Below are positions 13,780-24,000 of a DNA stretch of 64,000 nt, piece after piece. Each line of letters begins with the position of its first letter. Position 1 is the first letter of the stretch. The position numbers and the translations under genes were made by a program. The notes below the pieces were generated by a model. That model made no database searches. It had not been told where the DNA came from and saw only the letters and a list, made by a program, of their open reading frames with translations. Origin of the DNA: Microvelia longipes (lineage: Eukaryota > Arthropoda > Insecta > Hemiptera > Veliidae); contig JACMZG010001911.1 in assembly GCA_018340805.1 (NCBI GenBank), positions 32,337,723 through 32,401,722 of the forward strand, written 5' to 3'.

Positions 13780-14260
13780 ATTTATCACTTAACAGTATAC
13801 AGTTATACCGAATTACAACTCAATCAGATTATTTTCCGATTTTTTGCAATTTTTTTAAGAACGTACTCAAGTCATTTGATAACAATGACACTAATACTGG
13901 TAATAAGATGAAACTTGGCACATATGTCTTATACATGCATGCTAAATTTTATTTTTCTAAGCTTTATGACTTTTGAAATTTTTGGTCAGTCATTGTTGTG
14001 GGTTAATGACATCATAAAAAAATTCCAAATAGCACAACTTCATATATATACTGATTTTTTTTACGAAGAGTCAACTCTTTAGCATAATATACAGGGAGCT
14101 ACAAAGAACACACACAGACTGACAACTCCGTGAAAACTTTACAGAAGGTCTAAAAAACACCTGAAACGGATAATTCCGATGTCATCCCCGGTTCAGATTT
14201 ATTTACAAACACATCACTTATCCTTCAGTCAAAATGAGAAAAATTAAAAACAAAAAAAAC
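13780..14260 (-). repeat. Dispersed repeat family D, copy 5 (inverted)
   Basis: In reverse orientation: ACCTGAAACGGATAATTCCG, GATGTCATCCCCGGTTCAG, ACAAACACATCACTTATCC. On the other side AATACTGGTAATAAGATGAA, CTTGGCACATATGTCTTATA match 32450-32500. Confidence 0.75.
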
Positions 14261-14835
14261 ATCTAAAGAAAACTGCTACACATGTTTGAATTGCAAGGTA
14301 GCAAATATTAAAAAATTAGCACACTTTTTCAGCAAGAAAAATATTATTAAGATAAAAGGAGAACTATGTAGTACCTATATATAATATAGGTACCTAGTAT
14401 AATAAATGATTTCATTATTTATTTTTCTTTTAATTAATTTTATCATAAAAATTTACTTTTTAATAATTTTATATACATGTAACTACATACACGTGTATAA
14501 AATTATCTATTTACTTTTAATTTATTTTTCTTATAAAAAACAATAACATCTAATTCAAATTTCATTCGACGCTGCACACTTGTTCTTAAACAAATAAAAT
14601 ATTAAAATGAGAAGCTAATTTTGATTTATTTTAATTAATCATATTTTATTTTTTTAATCAAGCTCTTTATTGGCAAAAGTATGCAATATTTCTTTTAACT
14701 AAACAGGAGCTATATTTTTTTAATAGTTTGAGGAAAATTTAAGCCTTTTTTTGAAAGAGTTAAATTTTGTTTCTTTTTTTTTTTTTTGCTTGTGAGGGGG
14801 TTTGTTAGTTTAAAAATAATTTAAAGCGTTTTGGG
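14261..14835. other. Upstream region of the IR75-like gene
   Basis: Very AT-rich, with a T-run at 14770-14787. The promoter and true first exon are probably here or further upstream but could not be located. Confidence 0.4.
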
Positions 14836-14880
14836 TTGCGTATTTTATTGGGTTTTATTTTATATATTTATTTTGTAGGA

Positions 14881-15051
14881 TTGTCGAAAGATAATATTTT
14901 TGGGGATATTTTGAATAGATTAATATTGTCGGGGAGTTTAGAGGAATGTCAAAAGTATTTAAATTTTAAAATTCAAAACACGCTACAATTTAAAACATGG
15001 CTGTATCTTAAAACCAATGCCAAAAAAAATAAAACTAATCCTTCACCGTAA
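14881..15051 (+). CDS. IR75: Possible 5' exon of the IR75-like gene (uncertain)
   Basis: An open frame runs to a stop at 15049-15051. In one reading it has a hydrophobic, signal-peptide-like start (RILLGFILYIYFVG) from a TTG at 14836, with no upstream ATG before an in-frame stop at 14806. In another reading an exon begins after the acceptor TTTTGTAG at 14879-14880. No clean donor gives the phase needed by the exon at 15255: GTCAAA at 14948 fits the phase but is weak, and GTATCT near 15003 fits only if the next exon uses a later AG. It is placed here for position and frame only; the true N-terminal exon may lie further upstream. Confidence 0.3.
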   Translation: MSKDNIFGDILNRLILSGSLEECQKYLNFKIQNTLQFKTWLYLKTNAKKNKTNPSP

Positions 15052-18000
15052 CATGAATTCTAATTAATTTTTTCATACAATCATTAAGTTTAATAATCAA
15101 ATTAGTACATTTTCTACAGAATTGTAGGTTTTATCTAGAATGGTTTTACCTATTAAATGGTATCCACTTATAAAAGTTGCGCTAAATCTATTAAAAGAAA
15201 TGTTCCGTCCAAAAGGCTAGTTGCTATTGTTTTATTGTTGTTTTTTTGTTTTAGATAATATTTTTGAGAGTAAAATATCTCCTGAAAATAGTAAAATCCT
15301 TTTAGCAGGTACTCAAATGAAAATTATTCAGTTAAATAATGGAACAAGTACATCCCTGTTATTTGATAGTAATGGTAAAATAATAAATATTGGTGTATAT
15401 ATGGATTTAACTTGTGAGAGTGGCCGCACATTATTTAAAAAGGTAGTTGATATCAAAGCATTATTAAGCACAATGCTGCAACACTTGAAGAATTAAATTA
15501 ATTTATTGTCGAAGGATCTTATTCATTGCAGACAATAAACAATTTGAGTTTTATTTGCACTTAAATTACAAGTACGATTTAAATTAATTTTATTTTCTAA
15601 TGTTAATGCTTAACCATAAATAATATAAAGATTGCTCTCTGCTTCACCTTATTCCAGATGGAAATTAATATTTTCTACAAACCTATTCTCTCCCCCTATA
15701 ACTCTATTAACTTAAATAAACCAATCAAGAAATAAATGTTTGCTCCTATTAGCTTAATGTGTTAACTAGTTGAAGGCTTTAGAAGCGATAATGATGGAAA
15801 TTACCTTTCAGCGAAATACCCTTTGAAAAAATCGCAAATGAGGTTCGTGGCAAAACGCGAGCTGAATTTCATATTACTGTAACTTGCCAAGTACGATTTT
15901 AAATTTCTATTAAGCCACCTCATTTTATCATTATGAATCTAGTGACCTAATCTGTGTAAACAATTAAGCGAGCGAATCGAATATGGAAAGGGGTGGCAAC
16001 ATTTTTTTTTGCCGAGTATATTTTCAACATACTTTTACAAGTAATGACTAAATAATGATACATATTCTCCTAAGTATATATTTTAAAATAGCGTAAACAA
16101 ATTTAAAGTAGAAATTAAACAAAAGTATTAATTGTTCAATTAAAATATTATTGGTTTTTGTTTGTCGTTCAATGAATTACCTGGTGACTCGGTTCGCTGA
16201 CGCATTTGCTCGCATCAACCGGATGAGGACACCTTCTCATCTTGACATTCTTTGTGCTTATATGAGTTCAGGCATTTGGTGGAAAAAACTAGTTAATTCC
16301 CTAAAGTAAGAAACTAAAATTAGATTAGAAATAAAATGACTAACCCCTTTTCATAAGTGTTCAATAACCACAAACAATATTTTAATTTCAAATAATATTT
16401 TTTTTTAATCGATGTCGTCTTATTAGGTGTCTTCTAATGCACTATTATTTGGAATAAATTATCGATGGCTTCTAGAAAACGAAGACAATAACGTTACCTG
16501 GATGAATGATATTAATTTTGGATATAACAGTGAGGTTACTCTCGTAACACCTTCAGCTGTTTATGACGTATACAAAATACACAAAAGTCAGTCAATGAGA
16601 ACAGCTTTTAGATCATCAAGTTATTATTCCATTCCTGAAAGACCACCCAGAGATAACTTCAATGGATGTCAAATTGATGCAGCAACTTTAGTAAGGATTG
16701 AAAATATGTATTCTAAACTAGATGTTGAATGTATTATTTGGTAGTACGCATAACATAGCACTATTTTATTTTAATTTTAATCAAGTTCATTCCAGACTTG
16801 TATCAATTTATAATTTGTTTTGTTTTTATGGAGATTATGTAAAATGAAAAAGCAAAGCATTTTTTGATAGATGCAGAATAAATAAATGAAATTATAAATG
16901 AAAACGAATATTGTTTTAATTATGTGATGGCAACAATGTATAGCCCCATTTAAAGTTTACATCATTTATGACAACCTTTGATGTTGAAGTTGAAACGCGA
17001 TTTATTTAAATATAATTACTGAATTGGGAAAGAGGCAATGTCAGACATGTGTCCATTTCGTTTTATACGTCGACACATGTTCTCTGTTATTACGAGCTCA
17101 TCGCTACGTTTAGTTAGAACAGAAAAATTGAATAAAACAAAAATTGTTGAAGATTAAAAATAATAACTTTGTGCTATAAGCTTGTCCAAGATTCATATAA
17201 TATTATAATCGCCAGGAAAGCTTAATTTTGTTGAAAGTAAAAAATAATACGATTTTTTTTAATTATTAAATAATTATCTTCATAATTATTTTAACTATAA
17301 AAGATAGCTTAGAAAAGAAGCTAGAAAACTAGCACTAACTAGAAGACTATAAAAGAAGCTTAGTTATTTTACATGACGATAAAAACATTAATTATGCACC
17401 CCTTTGACAAATGCTAGTGCAATATAATTTTTTATATTGTATTTGCCTCTGTGATGACAGCGTTAAGTTGGACAAATGCGGAAATGCTTGTTTGATTTGG
17501 GGCTAAAATGATTTTGACCAAATCTCGAACAAAATTTTAGTTAGTAGTCATCTTTAGAAGACCTATTCATGTTATTATTCTTTTTTTAATTTTATTGATT
17601 ATTGTCTACAATAAATGTATTTGACATAGTGCTAATGTTGGTTAAAGTGACTTGGCAGTCTTGATAGGAGGAATCACCCAGTGGTGATACTCCTTGGCGT
17701 GGTTAGGTAAATGTTGAAATTTTACTTATAATATAAAAATTTGGCTTGACCTAAATTAGTGGATTAGAAATTAGTTGACTTTTGAATAGTTGAATTTTCT
17801 GAAATTTTTTGCGTTTTTGAATTTAATTTAATATTAGTTATAACAAAAGGTCAAGCGGCCACTGTCGTCGAAAGCACCGTGGAGGATTAGAAGGAATGGT
17901 TCTGGAATGTAGGGTTTGGACAAGAGGATTAGGATGGGAATCTAATTTGGAATGAAAGGAATTGTATCGAGAGGAAACAATGTCTTCGACGAACGGAATT

Positions 18001-21000
18001 TTGAGGTCATTGTGGATGGTTAAGTTAGATACGAACCAAGGAGCTTGAACTATTTTGCGGAGAACTTTGACTGAAGGACTTGAATACGTTTAAGATTTGA
18101 TGGTTTCGTGGAACCCCATACTTCAACACCGTATGACCATGATGGTTTTATTATGCTTTTGTAAACGAGTAGTTTGTTATCTAGTGTAAGGTTAGACCTG
18201 TTATCGAGTAAACGTTGGAGGATTCCGACACGACGGTTCCCTTCCAAACGTTTTTTTTTGTGAGATGTTATTATTCTTGAAAAGAAAATATACAGGGTGT
18301 ACAAAATAAAACTCCCTTCCCGAAAGGAGGTGGTACTACAGCTAATTTCCAACAAAAAACTTCATATTAACTATGGTCCGATTCTCAACCGTTTTCCCAC
18401 AAGGTCAAATTTCATGATTTTTTAAAACTCCTTGAGTTGCATTCAGAAAATGGCATATATCTCAGAAAGTATACAACCTAGCTTCAAAATATTGAATTTG
18501 TTGGAAAGCTGAGGAAATTTCCTATAAGACAACATGGTTGGTATATCCAAAAAGTATGTATTCAAGTGTCAAAAATAGGCATAACTCAAAATTTTTGACA
18601 AAAAATGAAAATTTTGAAACTTTTTGACGGAACATTGAAGCTTAATGACCCACTTTGAGAACCTCTTGTTGCTAGGAAAACTACCTTGAACACTTCTCTT
18701 TAAGGTGACACCCATAATTATACCCATTTGTAGGGCTATTTTTTGAGTTAAGACTGATACAAACCCAAAAAACACTCAAAAATACAAGTTTTTTTGTATT
18801 TTTTTGTGGGTTAATCTATGGGGTCTTCATTGTCGAAAGTTTTTTAATTATATTTTTTTTTAAATAAGAGATTCATAAAATATCAAAAATTCCTCCTGAT
18901 GGAGTCTTGATTGACTGAACCTGTGTCAGTAAATCTTCTAAAAGTGGTTTGAATAGTTTTCTTTTCAGGAACATTTCTATCAGGAAAACATTTCTGATTT
19001 TCTTTGACTGCTGCCTGTGCGTCATATCATAGCAGTATATTCTGCCGTTGTGTAAACTGGCATATTAGAATAGATTGCTTAAGAATATTAATGTAAATTT
19101 CAAACTTACAGTCCAGAAGCCTGCAACCAAATGATAACTTTTCAAAACATAAACTGAGTTATACTTTAATCTTAACCAACCATAATATGATTGTAAACAA
19201 AATTAATAGACTAATTAAACACAATTATACCATTTACTTTTGGACCAAGAATAAAAAAATAATGCAATCGATTCATAAAATACTACAACCTATCCTCAGG
19301 AGGGATTGTTGATAGTTTATAAATCCCTTATTTAAAAAAAATATAATTAAAAAACTTTCGACAATGAAGACCCCATAGATTAACTCACAATAAAATACAA
19401 AAAAACTTGTATTTTTGAGTGTTTTTTGAGTTTGTATCAGTCTTAACTCAAAAAATAGCCCTACAAATGGGTATAATTATGGGTGTCACCTTAAAGAGAA
19501 GTGTTCAAGGTAGTTTTCCTAGCAACAAGAGGTTCTCAAAGTGGGTCATTAAGCTTCAATGTTCCGTCAAAAAGTTTCAAAATTTTCATTTTTTGTCAAA
19601 AATTTTGAGTTATGCCTATTTTTGACACTTGAATACATACTTTTTGGATATAACAACCATGTTGTCTTATAGGAAATTTCCTCAGCTTTCCAACAAATTC
19701 AATATTTTGAAGCTAGGTTGTATACTTTCTGAGATATATGCCATTTTCTGAATGCAACTCAAGGAGTTTTAAAAAAATCATGAAATTTGACCTTGTGGGA
19801 AAACGGTTGAGAATCGGACCATAGTTAATATGAAGTTTTTTGTTGGAAATTAGCTGTAGTACCACCTCCTTTCGGGAAGGGAGTTTTATTTTGTACACCC
19901 TGTATATGAAGCCTCGGAGTTTTATAGTTAATAAACAACAAAAACCACATCTCTCCGCTCAACATAGTTTATTTACAGAGTTATGTTTTTATGGTTATTT
20001 GTTATATGTTATAGGTTATAGACGTGTTACCAAAAGATTATTCTGAACTTCTTCAGCTCCAAGACAGGTTTTACAAGCCTTTTACAAACCCAATACCGAG
20101 ATTCACTCTCAGTTGGTACTTCAATATTGCTGATAAATATAATTTTAGGTAATCTTTGGCTTTTTTTCGATTATCACTGTCGTCGCATCTTCCGCACTTT
20201 TTCGTCAGTGAAAAAATTAGATTTACTTACTGACATGTACTATATCTACATAATATTTTGGAACCATAATGATAGCGGTATTCAATTCTAAATTTGGCGA
20301 TTTTTGGAGACGTACAGTTTTTAGTAAGAACATAAAAAAGATATATTGCAAAAAGTATTTTACCTGCTATCAAGAATTATTACTTACAGAGAATTTACGA
20401 CTGGAAGGGCACGAAATAGTGAGGAAAAAAGAAACTTGAAAGGCCTTTTTAGCAAAATTGACCTTTAATCAATTGATTAAGACTGATTAAATTGCTTCCA
20501 CTGAAATACCATCACTTATTTCTGCAACCTTAATAGTAATCTATTGTTACTGTTAGCCATTACATTCTATTAAAGTCAAATTAAATTTACTCAAACATAT
20601 TTCTGCTTGCAGAAGACTTTGGGGCTTTAATTTGAATAGGTACGCTAAATATCTTAAGGTCATCAAAGAGTTATGGCTTAAAATCTTATATTTGTATTAA
20701 GTACCAATTAGTTTAATCAAACTATTTACGATTTCAGCTATAATGTGTCATACCAGAGATCCTATGGTTCAATGGATCAAAATGGAAGTTGGAATGGTGT
20801 AGCAGGTTTACTACAAAGAAATGAAGTAGAGCTGTCTATAAATATGTTCCAGTTAAGAAGTGATCGATGGTCAATCCTTGATTATACTTTTGAATTTCAA
20901 GATATCAGGTGACCGTATTCTCTCTTATAGTAATAATAATAATGCCCGTTCAGAGCCTTGCGGCTTGTCAGGGATAACCCCTGCGGAAACTACCTCATGT

Positions 21001-24000
21001 GGTAGAGGCAGCCTAACGACCTCGACCACAGAGGCGGCTCACTCGTATTAAGCGGGATATTTTTTTTTAGAATTTTTCATATCTGTTTGTCTAAACAGCT
21101 ATGGTGCATACTGAAACGTCGTGGAGTTTTAAAATTGACCAATTTTACTCATTAAAATGAAAATGATTCGACTTAATGTTAATTTTTTATGCCTATATTT
21201 ATTGAGATAATATTACTAGATTAGGAATATTCCTATTTCTTTACAGAGATAGCCTCTATGAAAGTCTTGTAACATTTTTCTAATGCCCTCAGGGCCTCGT
21301 GTAACCTTAATGTTGCCTTCTTCAAGAATGTGTTAGGTGAATAATAAATCAATCGTTGTGGGGTTTTCACACATTTTTTTATGATAAATTCTCAATGATA
21401 TAAATTACTCTAATTTTGTACTGTTTATTCTATAATGTTCGAAGTTGGTCTAGAAATATTTTTAATTTTTCAAACTTCAGTGTCTCTTCTAAAGCGTCTC
21501 TAGTATTAATATCTCTATGTGTGGTAATAGTAAAAAGTTAATTAGTCAAAATGCTCTAATTTATCATGCCACATTCCATCTAAAATATGAATTAGATCTT
21601 ACCGACTTTGATTTGTAATTGAAAATAATAAAACTAATACTGGCTTCATTCTATTATTTTAATAGAACATAAAAAGTGCTTTTTAATAAGAAAGAAAGAA
21701 AAAAGAAAAATGACTTTATTGAATAATAAGCATAAAAATATACAAATATAAATGCATTGAAGCCTACTCCAGGATCCTTTTTAGGATCGTTAGGAGAAGG
21801 GTTACTTAAATAATTAATGGATTTTTATTTATTATTTAAGTGTGATATTAAATGCTTTTTAATAAAAAATCAAAACTAATAAATTTAGTTTAATAAAATT
21901 GAACTAAATTAAGTTTATATATAACTTGTGTTTCAGGATTCTTTTTATATTTTTACAACCAGCTGTATTCGGAACGTCATCTGCTCTCATATATCCCTTT
22001 ACGAACATAATATGGATTTGTTTTTTTGCATTTCTCATACTAATTATTACAGTGGCGAGGATATTTCAGTTCTTTGACGATTCCCCTGAGTTTGAATCGT
22101 GGGCATCAATAATTGAGTTTACTGTAGGGAATATTACTCAACAAGGTAATAACGTATTATTACTTCTTGAATCCAGGGATGGGTTCTAATAATGTTGAAT
22201 GTAAACTTAATAATTTACAATAGAATTTAGGGATGGGTTCCAATAATGTGCAATGTAAACTTAATAATTTACAATAGAATTTAGAGATGGGTTCTTATAA
22301 TGTACAATGTAAACTTAATAATTTACAATAGAATTTAAACAAGAAATATCACTTATTATTTATTAATAGGGATCTGCGGCCCCTGGCTGATCAACGATGA
22401 GGGCGCTATGCGGACCTTTAGCCTGTTCAGAAGAAATCTCTTGAGTAGTGGTTGTTGTTTTATTTGTGCTTTTAAAGATGATCCCATTGAACTAAATCCG
22501 GTTTTAATAGATTTAGAACGTCGACAACCGTTATATATGACAGATCCCGGATACAATGTACCCTTTCTACATATTTCTTACGCTGCAGAATAGAAGTGTT
22601 TTTACGACGTTAAGGTATGCGAGAACCACCCTAAGTGAATATTATTTGTACTTACAGAACATATATTGTTATTTAGCTTGCCGTGAACAAATGCTAACGT
22701 TTGAATAATAGGATGATAATACGTGCACTTAAAGGTTCGCACCTCCAACCCGTCACGTGGGAACTATAAATCGATAGTGTTGCAATCAATTTTAAATCAA
22801 TCATCAACTTACTTTGTGTTACTATTATTTATTTATTATTAATAGTTCATATATGTATCGTCAGCAGTCCTAGTGGTGGAGGCCATTAAAGCGTCAATAC
22901 TTTTATTTACCTTTGACTTCACACATGTCAGGGGTTAGCATCCCAGGGTATACTCGTAGTTTAAATAAAATTATTGTTCAAATAAATTATTGCCAACTAT
23001 AGTATACACTTAGAGCTTAATTATGGTTCCCATCCCCACATGAGGTGACCCCGCTGTATTATTACTACCACAAGACTCTTAACGTGCATTATTATATAAT
23101 AATAAATGAAAAATATGGGTACGGGGTACCTCGTACTACTCGTACGGTGTTACCTCTCTTATCGAATTCACTTCGCTCACTGATTAGGTCTCAATATATT
23201 CTGTCTCGCTTTGCATATCCTCAGACAATAAAGATCAATATTAATTCATGCAGTCTCCCATTCGTCTACTGGCCACGCTCAAAGCCCCTTAACAAAAGTG
23301 ATCCCTCCGACATTAATCGTAGATATACTAGATTTAGTGTCAATGGTATGCTTAAATAATAATATGATCTAAAAGTACAAAAAAATAACTTCGGGTGATT
23401 CCCGCATACTAGATTGATAGTGTAAACCTAATAGGTCTTGAGCTCTCTTGGTTTACTTAACAGTAAATTAGTGTGCTAGACAAGCTTGATAAATTATTAA
23501 GTATTCTATTAGTGAGCCAAAAAAATCACTTCGTGTGGTTCCCGAATACTAGGTTTGGAGGTGCGAATTGCAATACGGCTGTTATTATTTGCCATTATTG
23601 AACAGTTAGAATTGGTGCACAGTAAATGAAATTACAGATAAACTTACCTGATATAGCGTGATAAGGTGAAGTATTAGATAAAAAAAACACCTAAAACCTT
23701 ACAGCCTCAAAGAAATATAGAAAGGGTACATTTTATCCGGACACATTTTACACGGGTATAAATTTTTCCGGAGACATTCTATCCAGGTACATTTTATCTG
23801 GTTAATAATATATGGCACCTTGTTAAATCGAGATTTAATGTTTCAATTATTTTATTCAGAAATACGCTGAAAGTAATGCAAAACTTTGAGCAGATAAAAT
23901 AAGGTAGTTCTGGACTGATAATCGGAGGTCACAAATTTCTTTCTGAGTGACTAACTGGGAACCTTTTTATAAAAAAAATACACTTTGACTCTGTATAATT

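Noticed and set aside
18569..19625. Two nearly identical 68-residue frames on opposite strands as a duplicated gene
   Set aside because: They are the two arms of one inverted-repeat element; the frame has no family motif and ends at arbitrary points in the arms.
22356..22556. Minus-strand 66-residue frame opposite the segment at 22370
   Set aside because: Antisense shadow; only the + strand frame fits the splice phase of the host gene.
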